From the NCBI GenBank assembly GCA_000739535.1, contig DF820472.1:227588-291587 (forward strand): DNA of 64,000 bases, in the 5' to 3' direction. Under the pieces are notes generated by a model, which was not told where the DNA came from, made no database searches, and saw only the letters and a program-made list of their open reading frames with translations. Each line of letters begins with the position of its first letter. The first letter of the stretch is position 1. A program made the position numbers and the translations under genes. Positions 8,655-17,185 of the stretch are shown one piece after another. The stretch is from Candidatus Vecturithrix granuli (GTDB lineage Bacteria > Moduliflexota > Moduliflexia > Moduliflexales > Moduliflexaceae).

Positions 8655-9629
8655 ATGCAACTCAAAAAACGACCACGACGATTAAGAAAAACTGCCTTAC
8701 ACCGCCGCATGATTCAGGAAACACATCTGACTCTCGACGATCTGATCTATCCGCTTTTTGTCTGCCCGGGAAGCTCGGTCAAACAGGCCATTGCTTCCAT
8801 GCCGGGTCAATATCGTTTTTCAGTCGATCTGCTGGTTGAGGAATGCCAACAAGTGCGCGACCTGGGAATTCCGGCCGTGGTGTTGTTCGGCCTGCCCGAA
8901 AAGAAAGATCTGGTCGGAAGCGACGCCTATTCTGAAACCGGTATCATCCAGACTGCGATTCGGGCGGTGAAAAAGCATGTTTCGGATCTGATTATCATCG
9001 CGGATCTCTGTTTCTGTGAATATACTTCACACGGACATTGCGGTATTATCGCCGATGGGGATGTGGGCAACGATCAAACCCTGGAATTAGTCTATAAAAC
9101 CGCCGTGAGCCAGGCCGCAGCCGGTGCCGATATGATTGGCCCGTCAGGCATGATGGATGGCGCGGTCGGTGTTATTCGCAAAGCTCTGGATGAAAACGAC
9201 CTGTCGGATCGCGCAATTATGGCTTATGCAGCCAAATATGCGTCATCCTATTATGGTCCTTTCCGCGAGGCCGCCGATTCAGGCGCACAGTTTGGCGACC
9301 GCTCCACCTATCAAATGGATGTACACAATGCAGATGAAGCCTTGCGCGAAGTCGCCCTCGACATCGAAGAAGGCGCGGATATTGTGATGGTCAAACCGGC
9401 CTTAGCGTATTTAGACATATTGTACCGCGTGAAGCAGACCTTCCACATGCCTACAGCGGCCTACAATGTCAGCGGCGAATATGCGATGATTAAGGCTGCG
9501 GCCGCCAACGGTTGGCTGAACGAACGCAACATCGTATTGGAAACCCTGACCGCCATAAAACGCGCGGGCGCGGACATGATTCTGACTTATTTTGCCAAAG
9601 ATGCGGCTAACTACCTTCAGGAGTGCTAA
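8655..9629 (+). CDS. hemB: Delta-aminolevulinic acid dehydratase (porphobilinogen synthase)
   Basis: A 324-residue HemB that condenses two 5-aminolevulinates to porphobilinogen. The zinc-type cysteines are present at about 119, 121 and 129 ([11 protein letters not shown]). The two active-site lysines lie in [13 protein letters not shown] and [10 protein letters not shown]. The ATG at 8655, after a GGGAG site, gives the normal N-terminus ([14 protein letters not shown]); the open frame runs further upstream through the inverted repeat and that part is discarded. The stop codon lies inside the left arm of the next repeat. It supplies the precursor for hemC upstream. Confidence 0.96.
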   Translation: MQLKKRPRRLRKTALHRRMIQETHLTLDDLIYPLFVCPGSSVKQAIASMPGQYRFSVDLLVEECQQVRDLGIPAVVLFGLPEKKDLVGSDAYSETGIIQTAIRAVKKHVSDLIIIADLCFCEYTSHGHCGIIADGDVGNDQTLELVYKTAVSQAAAGADMIGPSGMMDGAVGVIRKALDENDLSDRAIMAYAAKYASSYYGPFREAADSGAQFGDRSTYQMDVHNADEALREVALDIEEGADIVMVKPALAYLDILYRVKQTFHMPTAAYNVSGEYAMIKAAAANGWLNERNIVLETLTAIKRAGADMILTYFAKDAANYLQEC

Positions 9630-9766
9630 AGCTCTGCTTTAGCCCGTGTCAGTAGGCGAAGCGTTCAGCAAACCGGACAAAAAACAGCCGGAAGTCTGTT
9701 GACTCTCGTTGACTCTCTGGGTGTTTCGCTTACTGACACGCGCTAAAGCAGAGCTTTAGCACTCCT
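9619..9766. repeat. Long inverted repeat between hemB and ahbD
   Basis: Arms of 44 bases (9619-9662 and 9723-9766) are inverted copies with about three mismatches and contain the GCTAAAGCTCTGCTTTAGC palindrome. The left arm includes the hemB stop codon and the right arm ends seven bases before the ahbD start. The AGGAGTG...CACTCCT ends recur at 10874-10924 and, more weakly, at 36247-36296. Confidence 0.9.
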
Positions 9767-9772
9767 GGGTGT

Positions 9773-10846
9773 ATGAACAGAGAAAAAACCTATATTCCTC
9801 GCTTGATCGCTTGGGAAGTTACCCGACAATGTACGCTGAACTGCCGTCATTGCCGGGCTTCGGCGCAAAATATCCCGTATCAGCATGAATTGACCTTTGA
9901 AGAATGCCAACGGGTTCTGGACGCTTTACATGAATTTACGCCGCCGCCCATCGTGATTCTGACCGGCGGCGATCCGCTGATGCGCGACGATATTGATGAC
10001 ATCATCAGCTATGGAACCCAGCAGGGTTTGCGCATGGTCATCGCGCTCTGCGGAGAGTTTTTAAGCCCGGAGCGCATGCAGCGTTTAAAAGACAACGGAA
10101 TCCTCAAAATCAGTTTCAGTCTCGATGGCAGCACGGCAGTTACACACGATGCTTTTCGCGGGCAGCCCGGTTCCTTTGACGCCGTATTCAGGGGGATAGA
10201 ATATGCAAAGGCAGTCGGAATCCCTTTTCAGATGAATAGTACGATCTCAAAGCTGAACGTGAACGAGCTCCCGGACATTTTGAACCTTGCCATTCAGTCC
10301 GGAGCCGACGCCTTTCATCCTTTTCTGCTCGTGCCGACCGGCAAAGCAAAAGACCTGATCGATCTGGAACTCTCCCCTGACGAATATGAGGCCACTTTGC
10401 GCTGGATCGCGGCGCAGAGCGCGACGCAGCCGATTATGGTGAAACCGACCTGCGCGCCGCATTATTACCGCATCATCCGGCAGGAAGGACATTTCCGCCC
10501 TGAGCCTTCCCATCCTGGGAATTCGCACGGACACGGCTTTTCTGCCCTGACCAAAGGCTGTCTGGGCGGACAGGGTTTTGCTTTTATCTCGCATATCGGA
10601 AAAGTACAGATTTGCGGATTTTTAGAGCTGGAGTGCGGCGATTTGCGCCAGGAAGATTTTGATTTCATACGAATTTGGAAAACATCTCCGCTTTTACAAG
10701 AAATTCGCACTATTGACGCCTATCATGGCAAATGCGGAGTTTGCAAGTTCCGGCAGGTCTGCGGCGGCTGCCGGGCGCGCGCCTACAGCATGACCGGCGA
10801 TTACCTGGCTAGCGAACCGTTTTGTACATTTCTACCGCAAATATAA
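9773..10846 (+). CDS. ahbD: Radical SAM heme synthase (AhbD)
   Basis: A 357-residue radical SAM enzyme. The first cluster motif is Cys20/24/27 (CTLNCRHCRAS), followed by ILTGGDPLMRDD. The C-terminal auxiliary cluster region CGVCKFRQVCGGCRARAY, GDYLASEPFC is the AhbD signature. The enzyme converts two propionates of Fe-coproporphyrin III to vinyl groups, finishing heme b in the siroheme-dependent route. It is the last pathway gene in the cluster. Confidence 0.9.
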   Translation: MNREKTYIPRLIAWEVTRQCTLNCRHCRASAQNIPYQHELTFEECQRVLDALHEFTPPPIVILTGGDPLMRDDIDDIISYGTQQGLRMVIALCGEFLSPERMQRLKDNGILKISFSLDGSTAVTHDAFRGQPGSFDAVFRGIEYAKAVGIPFQMNSTISKLNVNELPDILNLAIQSGADAFHPFLLVPTGKAKDLIDLELSPDEYEATLRWIAAQSATQPIMVKPTCAPHYYRIIRQEGHFRPEPSHPGNSHGHGFSALTKGCLGGQGFAFISHIGKVQICGFLELECGDLRQEDFDFIRIWKTSPLLQEIRTIDAYHGKCGVCKFRQVCGGCRARAYSMTGDYLASEPFCTFLPQI

Positions 10847-10873
10847 CATTAACCTGGAGTTTCAAAGCTCTAA

Positions 10874-10924
10874 AGGAGTGTCAAAGCTCTGCTTTGACAG
10901 CGCAAGCAGAGCTTGCGCACTCCT
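10874..10924. repeat. Compound hairpin between ahbD and the beta-barrel gene
   Basis: The ends AGGAGTG (10874-10880) and CACTCCT (10918-10924) enclose two small hairpins, TCAAAGCTCTGCTTTGA (10881-10897) and GCGCAAGCAGAGCTTGCGC (10900-10918). It belongs to the same family as 9619-9766. Confidence 0.8.
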
Positions 10925-10940
10925 GAAGGGGGAATAGATT

Positions 10941-11408
10941 ATGAAAAAAATTCTGTATATTTTCGTTCTCTTGCTGCTGTTCTGTTTTGTAAATAACCAG
11001 GCTTTTGCGCAGCGACAGGGGGTTGGCCTGGGAGTAATTCTGGGTGAACCCACAGGGTTGAGTCTGAAAAGCTGGATGAGTACCTCGACCGCCTTAAATC
11101 TGGCAGCGGCCTGGTCTTTTGAAAAATATGGGGCGTTCCAGGTGCATCTGGATTATGTGTTTCACCATCCGCGCCTAGTTGAACCCAACCTTCCTTTTTA
11201 TTACGGTCTCGGTGGACGCATAAAACTCAAAGATACCGGGAACGATGAGAACGAAGCACGCCTTGGCGTTCGTTTGCCTTTGGGCCTGGTGTATCTGTTT
11301 CGAGAAGCTCCGCTTGATTTCTTTGTCGAAATTGTTCCGGTGCTCGACGTTGCCCCTGATACATCGGTCAACCTGAATGCTGCCCTGGGAATGCGCTTTT
11401 ATTTTTGA
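10941..11408 (+). CDS. Small outer-membrane beta-barrel protein (BAPKO_0422-like)
   Basis: A 155-residue secreted protein. A signal peptide (about 1-23, ending AFA) is followed by alternating hydrophobic strands, an early GVGLGVILGEPTGLSLK motif, FYYGLGGRIK, LGVRLPLGLVYLF and a C-terminal aromatic ending MRFYF, typical of outer-membrane barrels. It resembles small conserved proteins annotated as BAPKO_0422-type outer-membrane barrels. The function is unknown. It has a GAAGGGGG site and may be read through from ahbD. Confidence 0.8.
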   Translation: MKKILYIFVLLLLFCFVNNQAFAQRQGVGLGVILGEPTGLSLKSWMSTSTALNLAAAWSFEKYGAFQVHLDYVFHHPRLVEPNLPFYYGLGGRIKLKDTGNDENEARLGVRLPLGLVYLFREAPLDFFVEIVPVLDVAPDTSVNLNAALGMRFYF

Positions 11409-11422
11409 CGGTTTTAGCAAAT

Positions 11423-11528
11423 GAAACTACAAGGATTTTGTGTAGGAAGGATTCTCAGAGGCATGGGTCGGTGCCACGCTGACCAGTTCGCCGTCAGAAT
11501 CCTTCCTACACAAAATCCTTGTAGTTTC
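11423..11528. repeat. Perfect 33-bp inverted repeat before ldh
   Basis: Bases 11423-11455 and 11496-11528 are perfect inverted copies separated by 40 bases. The right arm ends directly before the AGGAGG ribosome-binding site of the lactate dehydrogenase gene. Confidence 0.92.
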
Positions 11529-11542
11529 CCAGGAGGACATGT

Positions 11543-12529
11543 ATGCCAAAAAATTCGTGTTGTGAAATGGAATTGCCTGAAACCGACTATCAGGCGACCA
11601 GGAAAGTGGCAATTGTCGGCGCAGGGCAGGTGGGGGCGACGTTTGCCTTTACCTTGATGCAAAGCGGCCTGGCGGATAAAATCGTGCTGATTGACGTCAA
11701 TGCTGAGTTAGCGCAGGGGCATGTGATGGATTTGAATCACGGGCTTTTGTTCGTGCCACCGGTCAAAATTTCTGCCGGCGATTATTCCGAATGTGAGGAT
11801 GCCAATATTGTCGTGATCACGGCCGGAGCAGGGCAAAAACCCGGAGAAACGCGCCTGGATCTGGTGCAAAAAAATGCGGCAATTTTTCAAAACATCATTC
11901 CCCAGATCGTGCGCTATAACCCGAAAATATTGCTGATCGTAAGCAATCCGGTTGATGTGCTCACGTACGTCGCGCTCAAAGTGTCCGGGTATCCGCTGAA
12001 CCGCGTGATCGGCTCTGGAACAGTGCTTGATACTGCGCGGTTTCGTTCGCTGCTGAGTGCGCACTGTGAGGTGGATGCCAGAAACGTGCATGCCTATATC
12101 ATCGGCGAACATGGCGACAGTGAGGTTGCGGTCTGGAGTCAGGCCAATATCGCCGGGATTACCTTTGACCAGTATTGCCCAACCTGCCATAAGCACTGTT
12201 CAGAGATGGACAAGGAACAGATTTTTCAGAAGGTGAAAAATGCGGCGTATGAAATTATCCGGCGCAAAGGTGCGACCAATTTTGCCGTCAGTTTGGCGTT
12301 GCTGCGGATTGTCGGAAGCATCCTGCGCGACGAACAAAGTGTGTTGACCGTTTCGACATTACTTGACAATTACTACGGTATCAGCGATGTGTGTTTGAGC
12401 ATCCCGGCCATTGTGAATCGGGATGGTCTTTCCAGAATTTTGTCAATAGAACTGAACGAGACTGAACGTCAACAACTGCAATCGTCAGCCAATTTGCTGA
12501 AGCAGACGATTCGGCAGTTGTACATTTAA
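11543..12529 (+). CDS. ldh: L-lactate dehydrogenase
   Basis: A 328-residue NAD-dependent dehydrogenase interconverting pyruvate and L-lactate. The NAD motif GAGQVG is at residues 26-31, the substrate-specificity loop reads GAGQKPGETR with Gln98 (the lactate rather than malate choice), and the catalytic histidine is His190 in GEHGDSE. SNPVDVLTY and GSGTVLDTARFR are also typical. The AGGAGG site is well placed before the ATG. The N-terminus is about 18 residues longer than most. It is probably a fermentation enzyme, co-transcribed with the small gene that follows. Confidence 0.93.
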   Translation: MPKNSCCEMELPETDYQATRKVAIVGAGQVGATFAFTLMQSGLADKIVLIDVNAELAQGHVMDLNHGLLFVPPVKISAGDYSECEDANIVVITAGAGQKPGETRLDLVQKNAAIFQNIIPQIVRYNPKILLIVSNPVDVLTYVALKVSGYPLNRVIGSGTVLDTARFRSLLSAHCEVDARNVHAYIIGEHGDSEVAVWSQANIAGITFDQYCPTCHKHCSEMDKEQIFQKVKNAAYEIIRRKGATNFAVSLALLRIVGSILRDEQSVLTVSTLLDNYYGISDVCLSIPAIVNRDGLSRILSIELNETERQQLQSSANLLKQTIRQLYI

Positions 12530-12546
12530 CTAAGGAGGAGGATGAT

Positions 12547-12693
12547 ATGACGATTCATCTGGCACTGCAACCATTACTGTCCCTTCTTGCAGGAATTCTG
12601 ATTCTGATCAGACCGAAACTGTTGAGCTACATTGTGGCAATTTACCTGATTATTGTCGGCGTGTTGGGGATTTTCCCTCAACTTTGGTTTTAA
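12547..12693 (+). CDS. Small membrane protein, DUF3096-like
   Basis: A 48-residue protein, MTIHLALQPLLSLLAG..., nearly all hydrophobic, with two short membrane spans (about 7-22 and 26-43). The AGGAGGAGG site just upstream of the ATG is strong, and the sequence pattern matches the short DUF3096 family. The function is unknown. It follows ldh by 17 bases and is probably in the same transcript. Confidence 0.8.
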   Translation: MTIHLALQPLLSLLAGILILIRPKLLSYIVAIYLIIVGVLGIFPQLWF

Positions 12694-12730
12694 AGTTAAG
12701 AGAGCAGTGAGATTCTGGGTGGCGATAGCC

Positions 12731-12818
12731 TGTACATGATGCGCATTCCCTGAGCGAAGTCGAAGGGAACACTTACTCACTCGTCTCGACTCCGCTCGAC
12801 GAACGGATATCATGTACA
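12731..12818. repeat. Inverted repeat carrying the GAGCGAAGTCGA motif
   Basis: TGTACATGAT (12731-12740) and ATCATGTACA (12809-12818) bracket two inner pieces, TGAGCGAAGTCGA and TCGACTCCGCTCGA, the core shared with 1-138, 13362-13410, 18310-18365 and 38962-39070. Confidence 0.75.
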
Positions 12819-12908
12819 AGGCAGCCCTACCATATTCAGTTTATCTGGTAACGGGGTGTTTGTTCCAGACTCCTCGTTACCCCTGGAAAAATTTTTTCTG
12901 AGGTCATT

Positions 12909-13319
12909 ATGAAACTTTTAGGCAGTATTCCGGTGTTTGCATTTTTGTTGATCGCCTACAATCTGGCGGCGTTTTTCGGAAATTACGATATGGAAACGCT
13001 CTTAACAACGCAACTGTTTGCATTCCAATTAATCTCAGGCGCGCTCTTCGTGCTGAGAGTGAATGATCTGTTGATTGTGCTCGGCGTGATCGCGCTCTAT
13101 ATTGAAATTCTCAAATCAACCAGAACTTCAAAATGGTCTGTAATCGATCATGCGCTGTCAATGCTTGTGTTTGTCATTTTTTTAGTGGAATTCATCGTGT
13201 TCAAGCCTTTTGGCACAGCGACATTTTTTATTCTCACCCTTATGACAATGCTGGATGTCATCGCCGGATTTACGGTGACAATCTCTTCTGCGCGTCGCGA
13301 TTTTAGAGTTGAGCAGTAG
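12909..13319 (+). CDS. Integral membrane protein of unknown function
   Basis: A 136-residue protein with about four transmembrane helices (roughly 5-23, 35-48, 54-67, 78-100 and a last hydrophobic stretch near 105-125, so four or five). No family is recognised. Upstream is the repeat 12731-12818 and downstream the repeat 13362-13410, so it appears to be a single-gene unit. An GAGGTC-type site precedes the ATG. Confidence 0.7.
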   Translation: MKLLGSIPVFAFLLIAYNLAAFFGNYDMETLLTTQLFAFQLISGALFVLRVNDLLIVLGVIALYIEILKSTRTSKWSVIDHALSMLVFVIFLVEFIVFKPFGTATFFILTLMTMLDVIAGFTVTISSARRDFRVEQ

Positions 13320-13361
13320 AACAGTTTGACACGTATAGTTTTCCAAAAAAATTGCACATTT

Positions 13362-13410
13362 CGACTTTCACTCAGTGTCCGTCGGCTGTCGAGCGAAGTC
13401 GAGACATGCG
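13362..13410. repeat. Dispersed repeat, CAGTGTCCG / GAGCGAAGTCGA type
   Basis: This segment and the reverse complement of 18310-18365 share TTCGACT...CTCAGTGTCCG followed by TGTCGAGCGAAGTCGAGACA. It can fold, since TTCGACT and AGTCGA are complementary. It lies between an unknown membrane gene and the TetR promoter. Confidence 0.75.
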
Positions 13411-13533
13411 CAATGTAATATCTGAAAAACGATAGCTCCTTATATGACATTCTCCTGAAAAACCCTCCTCTATCTTTCCTCTCCAAAGGGGAGGGGAAAA
13501 AATCTTCGTTCCGAAATTTTTTAAAAATATTAC

Positions 13534-13612
13534 TTGACAACTATATGGTTAAACAAAATAGTTAAACTGAATGGTTTGATAAAAAAGTTAAACACTTCAG
13601 TTAAACTAAAAG
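13534..13612 (+). promoter_or_regulatory. TetR promoter with five tandem 13-bp repeats (operator array)
   Basis: TTGACA at 13534-13539 and AATAGT at 13557-13562, 17 bases apart, form a plausible sigma-70 promoter. Overlapping and following it are five units spaced exactly 13 bases: GTTAAAC at 13548, 13561, 13587 and 13600, and a degenerate GTTTGAT at 13574. A further GTT begins at 13613, ten bases before the start codon. The likely reader is the TetR protein encoded next. Adjacent units also create AAAC-N6-GTTT symmetry. Confidence 0.75.
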
Positions 13613-13622
13613 GTTGCCATAT

Positions 13623-14267
13623 ATGAATATGATCGATACTCGCGAAAAAATTATCAATTCAGCCATTGAGATCTTTGCCGAAAAAGGAAAATATGGCGCA
13701 AGAATGGAAGAAATTGCTGCAAAAGCGGGCGTGAATAAAGCCATGGTCTATTATTACTATGGCATGAAAGACTATCTCTATCAAGAAGCCTTACGGAATG
13801 TCGTCTCGAGTTACCTTGCACGAATTTTTCGAACGGGCGAGCAGATGATCAACCAAAACTCAAACCCTGTTGAGACGCTTAAAAGCATTGTCGCATTGTA
13901 TTTTGAAGTGTTTTCCTCGGAAAGGGCCTATACCAAACTGGTGCTTGATGCAATTGCAAGTGAGCCGGAAGAACTTGAAGATCTGTTGGTGCAGATTAAG
14001 GACGATTTGAAGCTTGATATTCCTGGCAAGTTGCTGCGTTTTTTAGAAGAAGGTATGGAGCGACAGGTATTTCGTAAAGTTGATCCCAAACAACTGCTGC
14101 TCAATATCGTTTCGATGACGATGTTCTATTTCTTCGGTAAACCGGCGATCAAAGCCTTTCTCGATTTACAGATCGAGGATGAAGCAACCTTTTTAAAGCA
14201 ACGCCAGGAAGCCATTATTAATTTGATCTTATTCGGAATGATCCAACAACCTTCGCTGAAAGCATAA
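13623..14267 (+). CDS. TetR-family transcriptional regulator (CecR-like)
   Basis: About 214 residues. The N-terminal helix-turn-helix reads TREKIINSAIEIFAEKGKYGARMEEIAAKAGVNKAMVYYYYGMKDYLY, a standard TetR DNA-binding domain; the C-terminal part is a ligand/dimer domain. It heads an operon of a membrane-fusion protein, two ABC ATPases and two permeases, the order seen for E. coli cecR (ybiH)-ybhGFSR, which exports toxic compounds. The AAAAGG site favours ATG at 13623. It probably represses its own operon through the 13-bp repeat array just upstream. Confidence 0.88.
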   Translation: MNMIDTREKIINSAIEIFAEKGKYGARMEEIAAKAGVNKAMVYYYYGMKDYLYQEALRNVVSSYLARIFRTGEQMINQNSNPVETLKSIVALYFEVFSSERAYTKLVLDAIASEPEELEDLLVQIKDDLKLDIPGKLLRFLEEGMERQVFRKVDPKQLLLNIVSMTMFYFFGKPAIKAFLDLQIEDEATFLKQRQEAIINLILFGMIQQPSLKA

Positions 14268-14284
14268 AATGTGGAGAAGAGGAT

Positions 14285-15325
14285 ATGAAAAAGTTTGTCA
14301 TTCTTATACTATTCATTGCGTTGTTTGCGGCTGCCGCAGGATTTGGGCTTTCTGAAACAGAACTGATCTCGCAATTTCTGCTCAAGGCGCACCAGTACTT
14401 TTTGAATTCTGCTGAAGAAAACGCTATTATGGTTTCTGGCAATGTTGAAGTCACAGAAGTTGATGTCGGTTTTACCCTTTCCGGCAGAATCCTGGCCATG
14501 TGGGCCCAAGAAGGCGAACAGGTGTGGAAAGGAATGTCGCTTGCGCAGCTTGAAAATGCTGAATTAGAGAGCCTTGTGGCACAAAACAGGGCGATGTTAT
14601 CTGAAGCCGAAATGAGACTTGCAGATCTCAAAACCGGCGCGCGGTCACAGGAAATTGAGGCCGCCAGGGCCAATGTGAAAGCCATCGAAGCGGAGTTAAG
14701 CAAAGTCAAAAAAGATTTTGACCGTGCGAATGCCCTGTATAAAGATACTCTGATTCCGGTCTCGCAACTCGATGCCGCCAAAAGTGCGTATAATGCCGTA
14801 AAAGCCCGACATCAACAGGGATTGGAACAACTGAGCCTGGTAAAAGCCGGTCCAACAAAAGATGCTGTCATGGCGTCCGAATTTCAAGTGAAACAGGCTG
14901 AGGCCGCCTTACGAGCCTCGGAAGAACGCTTGAAGAACACCCTCATCACTGCGCCACTTTCGGGCGTGATCCTGGAAAAAAATGCTGAAATCGGTGAAAT
15001 TATTGCTCAGGGAACGCCGGTCTATACGATTGGCGACCTGGCGCATCCCTGGATCAAGGTATATATCAAAGAGGATAAACTTGGGCGGGTGAGTTTAGGA
15101 CAAAAAGCAGAAGTGAGCATTGATTCCTTTCCGAACAAAATCTATCAGGGCAAGGTAACGCACATCGCGTCTGAAGCTGAGTTTACCCCCAAAAATGTGC
15201 AGACTCAGGAAGAGCGGGTCAAATTGGTCTTTGAGGTGAAAATCAGCGTAGAAAACAGAAATAGTGAATTGAAACCCGGGATGCCAGCGGATGTCAAAAT
15301 TTTATTGCATGAACAAACCCAATAG
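14285..15325 (+). CDS. HlyD-family periplasmic adaptor of an ABC exporter (YbhG-like)
   Basis: A 346-residue membrane-fusion protein. An N-terminal signal/anchor helix (about 3-22) is followed by a biotinyl-lipoyl half (VSGNVEVTEVDVGF), a long alpha-hairpin coiled coil (about 95-215), the second lipoyl half (APLSGVILEKNAEIGEII) and a beta-barrel region with LKPGMPADVKI. It would link the inner-membrane ABC exporter encoded by the next four genes to the outer membrane. It starts 17 bases after the TetR gene with a GAAGAGG site. Confidence 0.9.
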   Translation: MKKFVILILFIALFAAAAGFGLSETELISQFLLKAHQYFLNSAEENAIMVSGNVEVTEVDVGFTLSGRILAMWAQEGEQVWKGMSLAQLENAELESLVAQNRAMLSEAEMRLADLKTGARSQEIEAARANVKAIEAELSKVKKDFDRANALYKDTLIPVSQLDAAKSAYNAVKARHQQGLEQLSLVKAGPTKDAVMASEFQVKQAEAALRASEERLKNTLITAPLSGVILEKNAEIGEIIAQGTPVYTIGDLAHPWIKVYIKEDKLGRVSLGQKAEVSIDSFPNKIYQGKVTHIASEAEFTPKNVQTQEERVKLVFEVKISVENRNSELKPGMPADVKILLHEQTQ

Positions 15326-15328
15326 ATC

Positions 15329-16261
15329 ATGAAGAATAAGATGGATAAAATCACAATCAAAATGACTGATTTGACCAAAACCTTTGGCGACACGACCGCG
15401 GTTGATCATCTCAATCTTGGGGTACAAGAGGGTGAATTATTCGGACTGGTCGGGCCCGATGGCGCCGGGAAAACCACAACGATGAGAATGTTAACTGCGA
15501 TTATGCGTCCGACTTCCGGCGACGCCGTTGTAGCCGGGCATTCGATTTTGCACGCTGGCGAGCAAATTAAGGAAAATATCGGCTATATGTCGCAGCGTTT
15601 CGGTTTATATGAGGATTTAACAGTGATTGAGAATATTCACTTTTATGCCGATTTATTTCTGGTGCCAAAGCCGGAACGTCCACAGCGTATTGAACGGCTA
15701 TTGGGGTTCAGTAATCTCACCCCATTTAAAAATCGCCGGGCCGGGCGATTATCCGGCGGCATGAAACAAAAATTAGGACTGGCCTGCGCGTTGATCCATA
15801 CGCCGAAAATTTTGTTTCTCGATGAACCGACCAATGGCGTTGATCCGGTTTCCCGCCGCGATTTCTGGAAAATTTTGTATGATTTATTGAAAGAAGGGAT
15901 CACGATCTTCGTTTCCACCGCCTATCTGGATGAGGCTGAACGCTGTACCCGGATCGGCTTGATGCATCAGGGGAAATTATTAATTCAGGATGTTCCGAAC
16001 CACGTGAAACAAGCGCTGGGCTTACCGATGTTCCAAATTTGGGTTACAGATGTCAGACGCGCTAAAGCATTCGTGCAGGAACGGCAAGGGATCAAACGTG
16101 CCAACATTTATGGCGATAGTTTACATGTCACGGTCGCCCGGAAAGAGGTGGTCAACCAACTTATTCAAGACCTTCAGGCCCAGGGCTTCACGATCAATGG
16201 GCAACGTGAAATTCTGCCCTCGCTGGAAGACGTGTTTATTTCAATGGTGGCAGAAAAATAG
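15329..16261 (+). CDS. ABC exporter ATP-binding protein 1 (YbhF N-terminal-half-like)
   Basis: A 310-residue ATPase. Walker A is GPDGAGKTT (with Asp rather than the usual Asn, as in the first half of YbhF), the signature is LSGGMKQKLGLACALI, and Walker B is ILFLDEPTNGVDP. A C-terminal extension of about 80 residues ends with LPSLEDVFISM, usual for ABC-2 exporters. In E. coli YbhF both ATPases are fused; here they are two separate genes with a two-base gap. It should pair with the second ATPase and the two permeases. Confidence 0.9.
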   Translation: MKNKMDKITIKMTDLTKTFGDTTAVDHLNLGVQEGELFGLVGPDGAGKTTTMRMLTAIMRPTSGDAVVAGHSILHAGEQIKENIGYMSQRFGLYEDLTVIENIHFYADLFLVPKPERPQRIERLLGFSNLTPFKNRRAGRLSGGMKQKLGLACALIHTPKILFLDEPTNGVDPVSRRDFWKILYDLLKEGITIFVSTAYLDEAERCTRIGLMHQGKLLIQDVPNHVKQALGLPMFQIWVTDVRRAKAFVQERQGIKRANIYGDSLHVTVARKEVVNQLIQDLQAQGFTINGQREILPSLEDVFISMVAEK

Positions 16262-16263
16262 CT

Positions 16264-17184
16264 ATGAAAGAGATCGCGGTACAAGTCAACAATTTGCGTC
16301 GAACCTTCGGGGATTTTGTGGCGGTCGATCATATCAATTTGCAGGTCGCTGCCGGCGAAATTTATGGATTTCTCGGGCCGAATGGCGCCGGAAAATCCAC
16401 AACCATCCGCATGTTGTGTGGATTGCTGCTGCCGACTGAAGGCAGCGGATTTGTAGGCGGATTTGATATTCTCTCCGAATCTGAGGAGATTAAGAAGCAC
16501 ATTGGGTATATGTCGCAAAAATTTTCGTTGTATGATGATCTGACGGTCGAAGAAAATATTGATTTCTTCGGCGGCGTCTATACTGTGCCGAAAAAGAAGA
16601 GAACCGTGCGTAAAGAATGGGTGCTTGAGATGGCCGGAATTCAAGACCGGCGCAAACACCTCACGATGACGCTTCCGATGGGCTTTAAGCAGCGTCTCGC
16701 TCTGGGGTGCGCGATTCTGCACGAGCCCCCGATCATTTTTCTTGATGAGCCGACTTCGGGCGTTGATCCCATTTCCCGGCGAAACTTTTGGAACTTAATC
16801 CACGAGATGTCAGACGCCGGGACGACCGTGTTTGTCACCACGCATTACATGGATGAAGCTGATTATTGCGACCGACTCGGTCTTATTTATCGTGGGAAGA
16901 TCATTGCAGAAGGCACGCCGAACGAACTCAAACAAACTTATATGCAGCGTGGTGTGGTGGAAATTGAGGTCGATCAATTAGTCCCTGCCATGGGTGTGTT
17001 AGATCAACATACGATTGAAGCTGCCATCTTCGGAAACACGCTCCATGCGACCGTCGAACATGCGCAGCTTTTTATCCCTGATCTAAAAATGATCCTGGAA
17101 GAAGCCGGAATTGCAGTGAAAAGGATCGAAAAGATCATCCCTTCGCTCGAAGATGTGTTTGTGACCTTGATTGAGGTGTCATAA
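16264..17184 (+). CDS. ABC exporter ATP-binding protein 2 (YbhF C-terminal-half-like)
   Basis: A 306-residue ATPase. Walker A is GPNGAGKST, Walker B IIFLDEPTSGVDP, and the tail again reads IIPSLEDVFVTLIE. Its signature motif is degenerate: LPMGFKQRLALGCAIL instead of LSGGQ, a known feature of one of the two sites in such pairs. Probably one canonical and one weakened composite site form with the preceding protein. The stop codon is one base before the start of the first permease. Confidence 0.9.
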   Translation: MKEIAVQVNNLRRTFGDFVAVDHINLQVAAGEIYGFLGPNGAGKSTTIRMLCGLLLPTEGSGFVGGFDILSESEEIKKHIGYMSQKFSLYDDLTVEENIDFFGGVYTVPKKKRTVRKEWVLEMAGIQDRRKHLTMTLPMGFKQRLALGCAILHEPPIIFLDEPTSGVDPISRRNFWNLIHEMSDAGTTVFVTTHYMDEADYCDRLGLIYRGKIIAEGTPNELKQTYMQRGVVEIEVDQLVPAMGVLDQHTIEAAIFGNTLHATVEHAQLFIPDLKMILEEAGIAVKRIEKIIPSLEDVFVTLIEVS

Positions 17185-17185
17185 G

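Noticed and set aside
11414-11662. Frames inside the 33-bp inverted repeat before ldh
   Set aside because: They are by-products of the inverted repeat, reading similar residues on both strands.
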